The notes: generated by a model not told the origin, from the sequence alone. DNA of 64,000 nucleotides from Cerrena zonata (GCA_038087015.1 JASBNA010000002.1:2046001-2110000); one strand, 5' to 3'; positions 1 through 11,776 are shown, numbered from the stretch's first letter. Translations and numbers: made by a program.

Positions 1-227
1 AGTATGATGAAGAGACTCACAAGCAAGCAAGGCTGTTGGTTCGGCGGGGCTCAGAAGGATTAGAAGTTCGTCCCGTCGACAGGGAGCAAATGCTCAAGCA
101 GTGGATTGAGACTACAGTAGAAGAACCTGAGAGGTATAATCGTTATGTCCCAGAACCATCTAGCGACACCGAGAGTGAAGATGAAGACATACCCCTCGCG
201 AACAAGATATCCGACAATATGCCCTAA
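1..227 (+). CDS. C-terminal fragment, possible DHHC palmitoyltransferase
   Basis: The gene enters from the left edge; the reading frame is open from base 3 and stops at 225-227. About 74 C-terminal residues are visible. They include a segment reading RRGSEGLEVRPVDRE and later YNRYVPEPSSDTESEDED, followed by an acidic tail. A basic linker followed by a YxRYxPEP motif and acidic tail resembles the cytoplasmic tails of basidiomycete DHHC-type S-acyltransferases of the PFA3 group. That is recollection of the family, not proof, because the catalytic DHHC-cysteine-rich domain would lie outside the window. The end of the gene is certain; the function is a guess. Confidence 0.5.
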   Translation, partial: YDEETHKQARLLVRRGSEGLEVRPVDREQMLKQWIETTVEEPERYNRYVPEPSSDTESEDEDIPLANKISDNMP

Positions 228-485
228 TCGTAACATCATCACGGACTCTTATTTATATTTATCCATCTCAGGCTGGTACTATATGGTAGATGTCTGAATC
301 TGCATTAATATACTAATGTACACAGAAGTTGGCACCAAGTACCTAAGGGCTACAAGGAACAAAATAGATTTAAGCCGTATCTCGAGAGCAAGAGCGATCG
401 AAAGCAAGATATGATACGAGCAAGAGCAACCACACAACGATCCGCCGAATGAAAAACAAATAAGAAAATAAGAACCTCCAAAACA
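228..485. other. convergent 3' intergenic spacer
   Basis: This short spacer lies between the stop codons of two convergent genes and should hold both 3' UTRs. It is AT-rich with short A-runs. I see no further gene or repeat in it. Confidence 0.5.
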
Positions 486-2950
486 TCAAGGCGCAGCTGG
501 CCGTTCCAAGTAAAACTTCCACCCCGATCCATCCTTCTCGCCCACTTCCACGAGATTACTTCCCGTGCCCAACGCCACTGTCCATCCCATTCCTTTCTTC
601 CCGGCCGCGGACATGCCTTTGACAGTAATCCCATTGAGTTTCACCTGAATCTCCTCGTGCGACCTCTTCGCTGGGGCGAGAGCCTTTCCCTTGCCTTTCA
701 CATCCTTCCCTTTAGCTTTCGCACCCCTCTTAGGTCTACCTCGTGTACGTTTCGAAGGTTTCTCTGGCTCATTCTCCCCATTCTCTTCCTCCTCTTCCTC
801 CTCTTCGTGTACTTCTACCTCGGCGTCATCGTCACTCTCTTCCTCTTCCTCGGCATTGGATAAGAATTTGACGTCGCTGATGTATATCGAAGTATCTGCA
901 TGAGATAATCTCAGCGCCCATATCCTAACGCCATGCTTGTGATCCAATTCCATATGCCGTTCAGAGGGCTTGATACGAAGGGAAACAGAACGAAGCTGTC
1001 GTGTATTAGTAGGTGTAGTGGGTGTAGGGGTGCGAAGGGAAGTGACGTTGGCTGTAGCTAACTGGAGAGGCGCTATGGGCGGACGATAGACAGGGGTCGG
1101 AGTAGGTATCGGCGCGGGAGTAAGAGTAGGTGTAGCAACTGGCGTGGGGTTGATGTGGTTCTGGAGGTGTGCTGTTTTCGAGGTGCCTGAAGTGGCTTGC
1201 GCTTGAGCAGTAGGCTTCATGTAAGGGTGAATACTATTTGTATTTGGCAACGCATTTGCAGCAGCACGATTAGGCGCGTAGCCGGTATTCAGTTGGTAGC
1301 TTGCAGTGGGTTGAACGAACTTCGCTGGTTGTAACGCTCCCATACCCGTATTAGTAGATGCGGGTGTTGCAGGTCCCTGTTTCGATTTTGACGAAGCCGC
1401 AGCCTTAGATGCCTTTGCTAACTTGGTTGCCGGGAGGGGGGAAACAGATGTTGAAGCTTGTGCAGAGGCCATGTGTTGACCGGGAACGCGGAGGAGAAGA
1501 GTACCAGGCGTGGTCGTATTCGCAACAGGTATTGCGGCCAATGTCCCATCTGGTTTAGGCTTCTTCAGTTTGATCTTAGTTGAATGATCTGATGTTGCGT
1601 AAGCAGCAATGGTGAACGGAGCAGGGAGGTCAGCCATGAGCTGTCGGAAATAATCCTAATAGGCGATATAAAATGAGAAAGGACGTGGGGGAATCGAAAC
1701 GAGGGACATACTCGTAGGGCGATAGCATCTTCCCATACTTCGCTGTGTTCTTGGTTGAATTCCATGGCGTTAGAGAATACTAGTTCTACGTCGTTTGCAA
1801 AGTCGACAGGGGCTCCATATTCTTTACGCTTGATCTTTTTCTGAATAAGAATAATATGTCAGTTACTAGTCGTGACGTGAGAAGTATATCCGCACGAAGA
1901 TATTCTCCAAACATTGGGGCTTCTTGATAGTCTTGTAGTACACCGGCCATTTCTTCTTGTTGGGTAGCTCCATGAATTCTACCGATCGAGTTCGACCACT
2001 AATAAACTGTCAACGCGCCGTCCAATGAGAAAATGACAATGCCTACCCCTGATCTGTAAAGTTCACCAACTTCTCCAGACGAGCCTTAAGCAGTCTGTTC
2101 ATGTTGGGCTTCTTCTTGTGTCTGTCCCCTCCTTCCTCGACGTCTGAGGATACACCAGGAACATGAGCAGACGGATGCTCATCAGCATCATCTCCATCTC
2201 CTGCAGGGACTTCAGTCCCTGACAAAGCGGCTGCCTCCTTAGTGACAACTTTCTAAAGGGGGAAAAGAAATAGATGGTGAGTAAGTAGAATGTGGAGGAA
2301 AAAGATGCATACATGAAGATGCTTTGCGTCCTTCCAGATCTGACTATCTTTCATGTTGTATCGTTTCGCATTCTTGAAGCATCGTTCAAAGTCTTGCCTG
2401 ACGTCGTCGAACGTAGCATAGTTCGTCTTCTCAAGTTGAGTCTTGATTTCATCGAGCGATATAGGAGCCTTGATCAGCTGGTAATAATCTGGATACTGTC
2501 GTTTCGACGGTAGACGTAGAAAGTCATTCGAAAGGATGCGTCCTCTATCGTAGTTTCGTGCAAGATTTGGTGTAATGCCAATGCAATTGAGCGAAGTTTT
2601 AGAGTGAGAGCGCGTGAGGTGAAGACACAGCAGGCGTCAGGAGAGAGCTTGTAAAGTGAAGAGGTAATTCAAGTCATCACGCACTCCTTGTTAACCGCGT
2701 CCTTCACCACTTGCCACAACTTCATTCCCTTCTCCTTTGCTGCTTCCCTCTCTTCCCTATCTGCACCGTTCGCCTCAGCCTTGGGCTCGCCATCTTCCAT
2801 AGCCACATCCTTGTCTTGTTGTTGCTGAGCTTCCTTGCCTTTCCTCGGAGGACTTGCCTGGGATCCAGGACCCGGTTTATGACGCTTGGCGCGCGGAGCG
2901 TCGATGTCGATACCTTGTGGTGCAAGGCTACTTGCCTCTCTCTTCGACAT
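486..2950 (-). CDS. RSC4-like tandem bromodomain protein
   Basis: Six exons on the minus strand: 2950-2685, 2544-2313, 2252-2047, 1998-1896, 1840-1713 (last base 1712), 1655-486. They sum to 2106 nt, 701 aa. The N-terminus has a basic nuclear-type patch (RAKRHKPG). Two bromodomains follow, at about residues 85-165 and 220-320; each has the PxYY/PxYYxxIxxP loop and an acetyl-lysine-pocket Asn (FKNAKRYN and FSNAMEFN). The remaining ~380 residues hold a Pro/Thr/Ala-rich linker, a Glu-rich KR patch and a globular C-terminus beginning near RLKPSERHME. This order matches RSC4, a subunit of the RSC/SWI-SNF chromatin remodeller that reads acetylated histone H3; polybromo-type proteins are the alternative. 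Exon joins preserve both bromodomains, so the model is well supported. Confidence 0.88.
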
Positions 2951-3346
2951 TGCGATTCGAGTGCACCTGCTGCGGGATTTAGGTGTAATTGACTAGTCTG
3001 AATGGTGTCCTCGAGATTGACGGTCTATCTGTCCTTTACACCTCTACTGGACGCCAACACGTTAACCTTCCCCAGACCGATTTAGAATCTCGTCACGTGA
3101 ATTGACGCGCCCGTGTCATTAATCGCTTTCACGCGACGCGATCATCCCGCAAAATCAGGAGACAAAGCACCATGTTTACTATGTAACACTATGTATGACA
3201 GAAGATGTACCAAATTATCTATATACAGGTTTACAACAGCAAAAAAGCGGAGCGAGATGTTAGAAATAATGAGATCTTAAGAAAATGTATGCATAACTTC
3301 GTTAGTCTGAGTCGTTTCCAAGTCGTCAGTAGTAATTCAACCACAT
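2951..3346. other. intergenic: upstream of RSC4-like gene, 3' side of desaturase
   Basis: Both flanking genes are on the minus strand, so this stretch is the promoter and 5' UTR of the bromodomain gene plus the 3' UTR of the desaturase. No clear TATA box, ORF or repeat is seen. Confidence 0.5.
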
Positions 3347-5462
3347 CTAAATAGAGCTGGACGAAAGCCTAGCCACGATTAATTCCCGCATCTGCCTCCT
3401 CGCTGCTCTAGTGTGTTGGTTGTGTCCGCCTTCAAATGCCCAAGTGGCTTCTTTCCAACTCTCGCCAGAGGGTGTAGGCTTATCCTGAGAGAACCTAATA
3501 GCGAACTTTCGAAGCAAGGCTGCACCACCAGGCTTCAAAGACATATCAGTTCACTTCATGAATGTTAGAAGCATGTAAAACTCACATGCTCGCCCAAATA
3601 ACCTGTTGCATCTACAACATAGCCTTTGATGACCAAAACACACCTCCCTTTCTTCGCCTCAATGTACTCCTGCAACCTCTCATCATCCCATATCTCGTAG
3701 ACGGCCCTCACGGTTTCTTGATCATCGCCACTAGATACATCGTACTTCGGAGGGGGAAGATGATGATGTTTGGCCTGCATATGCACCAGAGCATCTGCGA
3801 TATCTTCTTGTCGGGCTTTACGTAGCCCAGTAGCGAGTCCAAATCTGTGGAGAAGCAAGATCACCCATTTCGAAGGATCCCAGTCGAAGTAACCGGGCCC
3901 GGCACGGAAGTCGTGTGGGAATGCATGCTGTTATGACCGACGTGAAGGTGAAGGTGAATGGAAGCTTTAAGTCCCTTTCTGATTTTAAGGTTGAATTTGA
4001 AGATACGTACATGCTATGGAAGGATAGGGTGATCTGTCAGTAAAGTATATCGGCGATCAAACAGGCACAAAACGGAACCTACGAAGTTATGGTTTCCTTC
4101 GCCCACTGTAAGAAGTGCGATTATCTATATAGGGACCGGGAGAAGTTAGAGGGTGGCGAGGAGGAGTAAGCTGGTGGAGGTGATTTACGAGATTGGTGCG
4201 AGAAGTGTTCTCGTCACTGTAAGGTTGTAATCCATCCCAGTGTGCCAGTCTTGGAGATCGTCGCGTGAACTTTACTGCATGACATGAGATATAAGATGAC
4301 GTACGAGTTGACGAAGAAGGTACAGTGCCAGGCTGAAAAAGGAAGAATGTAAATGAGAAGAGGAAATTTCGTAAAGTCAACTTACTCATAACTCTCGCCA
4401 AAAGACTTCCCCAAATAAAAGAACCCATAGCATCTCCCCATAGCGATCCAATCAAGACAGGGGCTACGAAGCCGGACGTAAGTGCCAAAAGAACTGTGGA
4501 GTGGGAGAGTAAGTACTTGTGAAAAACAAAGTTTCACGAACCCCCTACTGTAGTGTTTATGTTGAAATCGAACAACTAGCAAGAGCTTTCAGCAGGTGAG
4601 TATAATTATACCCCAAAACATCTCACATACCAGGGTCATTGTCTAAGTCGTCATGTTCTACCAACGACATACGTTCATATTTCGGCTTGAAGAATATCCA
4701 ACCCATGTGCGACCACAAGAGCCCTTTAGTGGCACAGTAACTGTATTGCAAGATCAAAGTTTGATGAGTTGGGCGGAAAGATGCAGGTGTAATGCTATAG
4801 ACGTACGGATCGTGAATCGGATCATCTGTGAACCGCTAAACATCTCCAATTAGCTAATAGCATCGTCTTCAGAAGTCTTAACCCCACAGAAAGTTTTAAC
4901 GTACGTGGTGTAGTCGATGTCTAAGGCACCTGTATAAGTTTGAAATCGCGTATGTTTAATGCTTATTCATAAGATGATAACCGGGGGGAAACACATACCA
5001 CCACTAGAAAGAAACCATCAACAATTTACCATCTCGCAGTAAGAGAGCTTGGTTACGGGGAACGCTGAACGTACCTTGATAGAGCCTTGAAACGCGCTTG
5101 CACCGAGGATCGAGAGGACAAGCCGAACAGACAACGACGCCCGGAATGCACGATGAGAGTATAGTCGGTGGTAGCCAATAGTCACCCTATAACGATGAGA
5201 ACGCCATACAGTCAACGCGAAATCCCCTCGTACAGGCACCGTGTATGTCCCCGAAGAGAACCCAGCAATTGAGGACTTACGAAGCACAAGCAAGTTGCCA
5301 CAAGCAGAAGCACAAGACGATGGTGGCTTTTGGGACGGAATACCATGGATAGTGATACAATCCGACCACGGCTGCTATATGTACAGAGACGAAGAAGGTG
5401 GCATTCGACCACCAAATCCTGTATTGAGGTTGCACCGGAGTCAGAGTAGTAGACTGACCCAT
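3347..5462 (-). CDS. OLE1: delta-9 fatty acid desaturase with cytochrome b5 domain
   Basis: Makes monounsaturated fatty acyl-CoA in the ER membrane using a di-iron centre and a fused cytochrome b5. Fourteen exons: 5462-5281, 5186-5075, 5003-4999, 4929-4905, 4835-4807, 4740-4631, 4575-4549, 4493-4386, 4332-4305, 4249-4189, 4124-4083, 4013-4011, 3927-3586, 3532-3347; 1260 nt, 419 aa. All three His boxes are present: HRLYSH (67-72), HRLHH (104-108) and HNFHH (241-245). The C-terminal b5 haem motif HPGG is at 358-361, with a second haem-ligand candidate in EGGHNQH. The protein is shorter than yeast Ole1 because it lacks a long N-terminal extension. Exon 3 is 5 nt and exon 12 is 3 nt; both are inferred because they restore the WW before box 2 and the second His of box 3. 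The family assignment is secure; the tiny exons need cDNA. Confidence 0.93.
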
Positions 5463-6397
5463 TGTCGGGTACCGACGAATGGGAGAAGGAAGGAACGCGG
5501 GAGGGATGAGGAAAAAGTCACAGGGAAGGAGGTGTTTATGACTGATTGAAGGTACGCTAAAGTCTGCGACGGGAAAGGGGTATAAGAAGAACCAAACTCT
5601 GATGACGGAGGGACACGATGTGAACGCCAGTTGCGGTGGGGTTACATGTAGACCACGGTGACACTAGAGGCTTGTAATTACCTTGATGGGCCACGAACCC
5701 TACCGGCCAACGTGTTATGGCATCGATGACATCCGAGACCATGACATGGTAGGGGTCATGTAAGTAATAGCCGTGAACAAGAATCCCGATTTCGCTGCTG
5801 TGCCGTAAGTTAGGCACTAGGGCCGCAATCTGAGACTGGGCTACGGGCAGCCGAAAAGCGCGGTTGTGATTCGGATGATGTGCAGGCCATGATATGAACA
5901 ACCATTTCAATTTACCGGCCGTTCGTTCATGCTCCTACTGTGCTTCGAATATGTACACGGACCCGTTGGGGGGAAGTGTGGAAGCGGACGTCAGGGTTGC
6001 AACAAAGCTAGATCATGTTATCGATCAGACGAGTTTTTCTTGAGTCTTTCCGCCGCTAACAGAGGCTAACAGACATCTTCGCGGAACCAAAGCTCTCTAC
6101 CAAGCGATCTCTCATCTTCATTGCCGTTCTATTGGCACTAACTCGACCATTCAATCGGGTTGAATATAAATATCCCTGCGAGGTGCACCAGAGATCTTTA
6201 TCGCAGTCATATTTACATAAGGACCCCGACTGTCTAGTGTCCTTTTCCGCATTCTCTCTTTCTCTTTTCCCACCACCTCCCAGACAAAACAATTTATTTT
6301 ACGCAGCACGATCCGGTAAGCACTCGGACATTCCACACTTGCCCGGTGCGGTCGATATAAATTTCGCCAAAAACACAAGCGTCATCCCATCAGCACC
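5463..6397. other. divergent intergenic region, desaturase/CutC
   Basis: 935 bp between two divergent start codons. ORFs on the minus strand here (for example 5557-5910) have no recognisable protein character. The CutC side holds a TATA box at 6165-6172 and a pyrimidine-rich tract at about 6241-6290, as often seen near fungal transcription starts. Confidence 0.55.
6165..6172 (+). promoter_or_regulatory. TATA box, probably for the CutC gene
   Basis: Perfect TATAAATA, 226 bp before the CutC start codon and followed by a CT-rich tract. The distance implies a 5' UTR of roughly 190 nt if it is used. Confidence 0.5.
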
Positions 6398-7769
6398 ATG
6401 CAACGTCCTAGTAGGCCACTAATCATAGAGATCTGCGTGGACTCTGTCGAGTCTGCTATCGCGTTCGTATGATGCTTCTTAACACCTTGCTTATTTTCCC
6501 AATGTTACTGCTCACACCAAAACAGTGCAGTCAAAGGAGGAGCCAACCGTCTCGAGCTATGTGCCAATCTCGGACTTGGCGGGGGTACCACTCCAAGTCT
6601 AGGCTTATACAAGACCATTCAGAGAACGGTACCCAATGTACCCATCATGGTGAGTACTATGATAACAAACCGCTAGCGGTTCGAAACCGACTTAAAACAA
6701 GTCTCATGACAAACTCGTTCTCAACTTCTCGTTCCATCATAAAAATTATAACACTCAACTTACACATGTGCCCACCCATGTTTTCACATGACGAAACTGC
6801 GGTATCTCCCCATCCCCATCCACCTCCCCCAAAAAACTTATTGGATTACTGCTCTCTGCTCTATATTGGACTTCGCCTTTCCGGCTGGCTTCGGCGAATG
6901 GGTCTATTTCCGTGCGGCGAGTAGGTAATGATCCGACCTCGTACTGGCGACTTTTTATACTCTGAGGCCGAGTTGGAAGTCATGTTGGAGGATATACGTA
7001 TATTCAAGGCTGCAGGAGCGAACGGGGTCGTATTTGGTGCACTGACAAAAGAGGGAAACATCGACATCAAGCGAACCAAAAGGTTTCCGTCATATTCCAC
7101 ACGAAAAACACTTGACTGTATGCTAACGCTAGACCTGAAAATTTCAGGCTTGTCAGCGAAGCTATTCCAATACAAGGTAAGACAAGGCTTTGTACTTATG
7201 GCGTTGATAATCAGACGAGCGGCGCATCAGTTTGCTTTCACAGAGCTTTTGATATGACCAAGGAGCCTCTTGTCAACGAGGAGGAAGAATATATCTTCCC
7301 TCAGTCAGTGAAAGACATAGTATCGATTCCGGGGGTGACGAGGATCCTGACAAGGCGAGTTGACCCTTAATTGAATGTTTCCTTCACGGCAAATTGACGA
7401 GGGTATAGTGGGCGTGGTCAGAAAGCACCCTCCGCTATACCTGCTCTTCGAGGATTACTTCGACATACATCAACATTGAAAGAGGGGCGAGATATACCTT
7501 TGGCCATTCTCCCAGGATCTGGAATCAATCCAACTACCGTCGGTCCTCTTGTCCAAGAACTATTGTCTTATGGCTTAGAAGAGATTCACTTGAGTGCCGG
7601 AGGATGGGTACCAAGCATCATGGAGTATAAACCTGAAGGTATGGGGATGGGTGTTGGAGGTGAAGGCGAATGGGGAATCTGGAGGACGAATGAAGAGACC
7701 GTCAAAGAGGTGCGTTTAATTGTCGATAAGATCCAGCAGCAATTTCATGATGAGTCGGGATGTGCATGA
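6398..7769 (+). CDS. cutC: CutC-family copper homeostasis protein
   Basis: Six exons: 6398-6462, 6526-6649, 6925-7082, 7148-7176, 7231-7354, 7409-7769; 861 nt, 286 aa. The TIM-barrel CutC signatures are in order: EICVDSVESA at the N-terminus, GGANRLELCANLGLGGGTTPS, MIRPRTGDFLYS, then FHRAFDMT and the late LPGSGINPTTV and EIHLSAGG. CutC proteins are cytosolic and linked to copper tolerance; the exact biochemical role is unsettled even in model species. Intron 1 uses a GTTCGT donor. Intron 5 starts with GC (AAG|GCGAGT) and is the only choice that keeps the frame into SGRG. The start ATG gives the usual CutC N-terminus with no extra sequence. Confidence 0.92.
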
Positions 7770-7963
7770 TATATTGGAGAAGAGAAATGATCGAATAGCA
7801 AAGCTTGACATTACGCGAGCTACGATAAGCTAACATAAGGATACATGATACTGTTCAGGTGCGAAACGAAAATAATAATTAGATCCCCGGAACGAATGGC
7901 AAAAAGCAAATAGAGACATACACACGAATGATGCTACAGGCACGAAAAAGGTTTCAGTTTTCA

Positions 7964-9443
7964 TTATGTGGATGTGTTTCGACCCCCTCCGCGACCACCA
8001 CCTGCTCTTCTCTTCCCACCTCGTCCTGAGCGTTTTGTGTTTGCGCGACGTGTTCGACATGTGTCGCATATCCAGTCACCATCCGGGGCTTCTTTGAGGC
8101 CAACACACTGAAGATGGAACTGGAAGAATCAAGCTTGAGCATGACGACATGACAACCGAACGACTAGAAGACATACCCATTCTTTATCACATTGAGGGTC
8201 TTCACATGCGATCATAGCACCCCAACTAACACCGTTACAGAAGCAATAGAGTTGAGTGTCTTCAGGATCACCGTCTCCTTCTTGTCCAGCGGCAGAGTCA
8301 TTTCCGTCTGGTATTGCAGTTGCTGGTGTGAAATTCCGTGCGACTGGCATTCCGGGTCCTTCTAGTTGTCCATGTGTCCACTCCCCGACACCGTTACTAA
8401 CAGCTCTCGAACCATTGACTTCATTCTTGCTTTGTGTGCCGTTAGCAAATGGCAGCGGTAGTGAGGGGTGTGCAGCTGAGGATGATGGTGGTGCATTGAG
8501 AAGCTCACTCCGGTTCCCAGAGCCTTCCGCATGGTGGTTGGCGTCTGCTTGCTGAGTTTTGACGCGCCTGACGGTGGACGCGGTACTAGGGGCGCGACCT
8601 CCTGTCGTAGCCTGACGACTTGTGGACGCGCCGATATGTTGTTGGCCTGCGGTATTTCCATTGGGGACATGGGATGCTACGGAAAGAAGTGACTCTGCAG
8701 GTGACGCAGCACGTTCCACTCTAAATGAGACATTTTAACGCGTTAAGCGGAAGACGACCTCGGAGGGGATAACGGACATACTTTCTTGACCTCCCATTAT
8801 TGCGAGGACGTGAGACATCAACCACTCTTTCTTTTCTAGGACTTTTAATTATCGCATCTCCATCGTCATCCCGACCCTGAGCTCGTTTTCTTTTGTGGGG
8901 CGTAACGTCGGCGGTGCTGTTGAGGAGAGTGTTTGCACCATAGACTCGTCTTTGTCGCCGACTACCTTCTGCCGAGTTATTCGAAGAAGTAAAGGATCGT
9001 GGGGAAACATGGGGATAGACAGTCTTCCTTTCGAGCATGCCGGTCATCTCGCTGTACTTGCCGTCGGGCATATGGTCAAGCAGATTAGACATATGTACCC
9101 TGTGGGCCTTGACGGCATCAGCACTTTGTGAGGCAACGCGAATCTTGTCGTCTGCGCCAGGTTTGAGTTTTCTGGCTTCGTCAGCTATCTCGGCGAGCAA
9201 CCAGAGTCGCTCGTCCTTGGTGGCTGCTCTGCTCTCGATGAGCTCGGTGAGTTGAACGACCTTGTGTGTGAGAATGGACATGGAAGATGAAAGAACAGCG
9301 TCGAGTTCTCGGAGGTCGCCATAGTTGCGGGAAAGGTCGAGGGGAAGGGAGTCGAGGGTGTGGGTGTACTCTGTAAGGAGGGAGAGGTTGTGTGCCGTTT
9401 GGACGGGAGACTCTGGGGTGGGAGGATGTGCCCGGGGCGGCAT
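7964..9443 (-). CDS. ING-family PHD-finger protein (histone acetyltransferase/deacetylase subunit)
   Basis: Three exons: 9443-8782, 8720-8177, 8119-7964; 1362 nt, 453 aa. The N-terminus carries the ING helical domain (LLTEYTHTLDSLPLDLSRN, then a long heptad-like region to about residue 110). A low-complexity Ser/Ala linker follows. The C-terminal PHD finger has the full C4HC3 set: CFCN, C-x4-C, HLQC and ICDTC, with Trp residues placed as in H3K4me3 readers. The protein ends in a Gly/Arg-rich tail. ING proteins such as yeast Yng1/Yng2/Pho23 tether NuA3, NuA4 or Rpd3 complexes to chromatin; which one this is cannot be told here. An in-frame upstream start at 9530 would add 29 residues; 9443 fits the conserved domain start better. 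Confidence 0.93.
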
Positions 9444-10356
9444 CGTTGATGTTGGGAACGAGGAGGGCGGTGGAGGGAAAGCGAGTACGATGGCTGGGAC
9501 GACGACGGGGAGGTGCTGTGAGTCGGACAAGGAGAGGAGGGGTCAAGGACTGTCTGGCTCTTTTCCTCCCTCTCAAGCGTATTCCAGGCTGGCGGCAATC
9601 GCCGTCTCGAAACTCTCCAGCGCTTCCACCCATTTTCTCTTCTTGTGCTCGATCCACCACATCACAACACGGTTCATCTTTGCGGCCCAGCTCTCTCTCT
9701 CTTCTGTCCCCGCTGCTAGCTATGAAGACCTTACGTAGTATCGTTATGCTACTTCGCAATCCACTAAAACATGGCTAGACTGTCATACATCAGCCAGAAC
9801 ACGACTACTGCAATGTCCATACGTCTTCATCGATACTCGATGCTCCTGATTGGAGGACTCATGCGGATCCGACTGGCGCGACTGTACGAGTCATTTTTTG
9901 AAGTTCTCTTCTGCCTGAGGAAAGGCTGTAGTGGAACGCATAGTATCACGAGGACCAGGCAGATTCCCTAATCCAGTAAGCCCTCACGTCATACTACGTG
10001 TATCCCACCTCATCCATAGTTCCTTTGAAGTTTACAGAATCTAGATCATTTGCTAATCTAGAGTGCACAAGGCTCCAGGTATAAATCGCTTTTTATTCTG
10101 CATAGCTTCCCTGATATGCGCCATCGCTCTTCTATCACCGAAGTCATTTGTTGATTAGAAACAAAAAGGACTTGCTTGTGTGTCTACCTAACAACGTCAA
10201 TTCCAGTCACTCTAGTGGATAAATTGATTGGTCAGTATATGCGTTTGAATTTCGAAGGACAAGGCACTGACACCCTCTCGTAGACCATGCCGGTCCGCTA
10301 CTCTTTCTAATAGCGCAAATATTAGAGTCACGTCCTCCAATCCACGAACTATCACG
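9444..10356. other. intergenic, promoter of ING gene and left edge of orphan island
   Basis: Several overlapping long ORFs at 9180-9780 on both strands are GC-rich shadows of the ING N-terminus and its upstream region. From about 9780 to 10110 nothing recognisable is seen. A TATA-like element is at 10080-10086. Confidence 0.5.
10080..10086 (+). promoter_or_regulatory. TATA-like element before orphan gene
   Basis: TATAAAT in the context CCAGGTATAAATCGC, 36 bp before an ATG at 10116 that could start the orphan protein. A very similar element, GAGGTATAAATCAC, lies at 11200-11206. Confidence 0.35.
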
Positions 10357-10886
10357 ATGAGGCAGGCCATCTTGGACAAGGCCAAACCGCTGGAGCTTGT
10401 TCCCACTCGCAACCTTGCAGGTGCTTTCAAGTTTCAATGGACGCAGTAGTTCTCGCCATGATCTTCCCTGAGAAGAGATTCCTCACTTGAGATGGAAACG
10501 CTGCATCTCGATCTGCCCCCTTCTTCTGGCAACTTCCCTGTTAAGTGCGAGACAGCGATGGATGCATTGTATCTGTCACTCTAAACAGGCCACTCTTGGA
10601 TCTAGATCTCAACAGTTCTCCGTTATGCTTCGATGGAGACTCCGAACTAGACACACCAATCAAGGAACGTTCTATCGCTTCGCCTCAGACTGCTTATACT
10701 CGTGTCCAGGGAGGTCGACATCTAATACGACGGTAAAGCTCGCGCCAGTAACTCTGACGAAAAGCCTCTCCAAGTCCTCTAAACGCTGAAGCCAAAACCA
10801 AAGCTCATGCTTCTTCTCATGCCGTTGTTTGGAACGGCCGCGGCTCTTCCAAGGGAAAGAAGAGGAAGAACGTCATCTCTGACTAA
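10357..10886 (+). CDS. orphan protein, about 125 aa or more
   Basis: I do not recognise this protein. Four exons join in one frame through three short introns: 10357-10420, 10478-10544, 10589-10713, 10765-10886; 378 nt, 125 aa. The joined product has a Leu/Pro/Ser-rich centre (LHLDLPPSSGNF, then PLLDLDLNSSPLCFD) and ends in a basic KGKKRKNVISD tail that looks like a nuclear signal. Each intron has GT and AG and preserves frame across otherwise stop-filled DNA, which is the main evidence that it is real. The open frame extends upstream of 10357 to about 10249. An alternative first exon at 10116-10142 (MRHRSSITE) joined to 10258 is possible. No neighbour suggests a function. Confidence 0.5.
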
Positions 10887-11323
10887 TGCGGGTTTACAAA
10901 TTTCCCTTTATAATTTGTAATTGTATGCTTGAGTGTAATTTATTTGCAGGCTTGCGGTGTATGTTTTATTGTGTCTCAGATTGTGTAGGTACGTAGGCAT
11001 TCATGTAGGAGCTGTTCTTTCGAATAATGAATATGATTTGTATGCTTAGGCAAATGTTTTGTGCGAACATTTTCTTCATGATCGAGTTATTTGTTGTCTT
11101 TAGGATGCAACATTTGAAAAATGGAATGCTTGCCATTTGCATGTCTCTTTCATTCTGAGGTACACGTCACTGAATAGTGAATGTTGCTCATGCAAGAGGT
11201 ATAAATCACCGTCCGAGTCTGCAGTCAGTGCAGTGCATACGTCTCGGCTGTCAAGTTGAGTGCTTACGGCAAACTCCGTTTCGTGACCACCTGGCGCTTC
11301 ATGTTCAGTAGCTTGTTGTCCAC

Positions 11324-11776
11324 AAACCACTACACAATTCCACGCTGTATTCTCTATTTCCATACAACACGTTGCTTACTTCACACATTTCTTAGTAGTC
11401 GCTGATATCGATTAAACCGTTCCTTTTAGGTGTTAATGTGCTATTTCGGTACTAGTCGATTTGTGCCCGAGGTGCCTGTACCAAAGACGTCGATTTCTTT
11501 GTGAATCGTTCGGACGTACGGTCCTGTTCTTCGGAGGCAGCTTGGGGTCGCCCCGATTGAGCTGTTTGCTCCGCGATATAAATTGTAAGTCCCACTATAT
11601 AGTCTCCTCTCAACTGATAGATTATTGCAGGAAATTTGGGAATGACTCGGATGGGACCTCATGTCCCGATTCTGGCGGGTATAACTATGTCGGACTTTGG
11701 ATACCTAGTCTTTGGATTCGACATACCTCTTAGGAGAAACTCAGGTCACTTCTCAGGTGACTTTGAACACGAGGCA
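11324..11776 (+). repeat. copy A of degenerate segmental duplication
   Basis: At least four blocks recur in the same order about 2 kb to the right. GTTGTCCACAAACCACTACA at 11324 matches GTTGTCTACAGACCACTACA at 13373. GTGCCCGAGGTGCC at 11463 matches GTGCCCGAGGTTCC at 13522. GGACTTTGGATACCTAGTC at 11692 matches GGTCTTTGGGTACCTGACC at 13702. GAACACGAGGCA at 11765 matches GAACATGAGGCA at 13768. Offsets are 2049, 2059, 2010 and 2003 bp, so the blocks are collinear with small indels. Confidence 0.65.

Noticed and set aside
657..903. Plus-strand Ser/Phe-rich frames
   Set aside because: Antisense shadow of the acidic C-terminal exon of the bromodomain protein.
5557..5910. 117-codon minus-strand frame
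   Set aside because: No motif, no splice partners; lies in the divergent promoter region.
6670..6690. tRNA-like B box GGTTCGAAACC
   Set aside because: It lies in a CutC intron, no A box or cloverleaf arms are found upstream at the right distance.
9325..9778. Long plus-strand frames opposite the ING N-terminus
   Set aside because: Shadow frames of a GC-rich coding exon and its upstream region.
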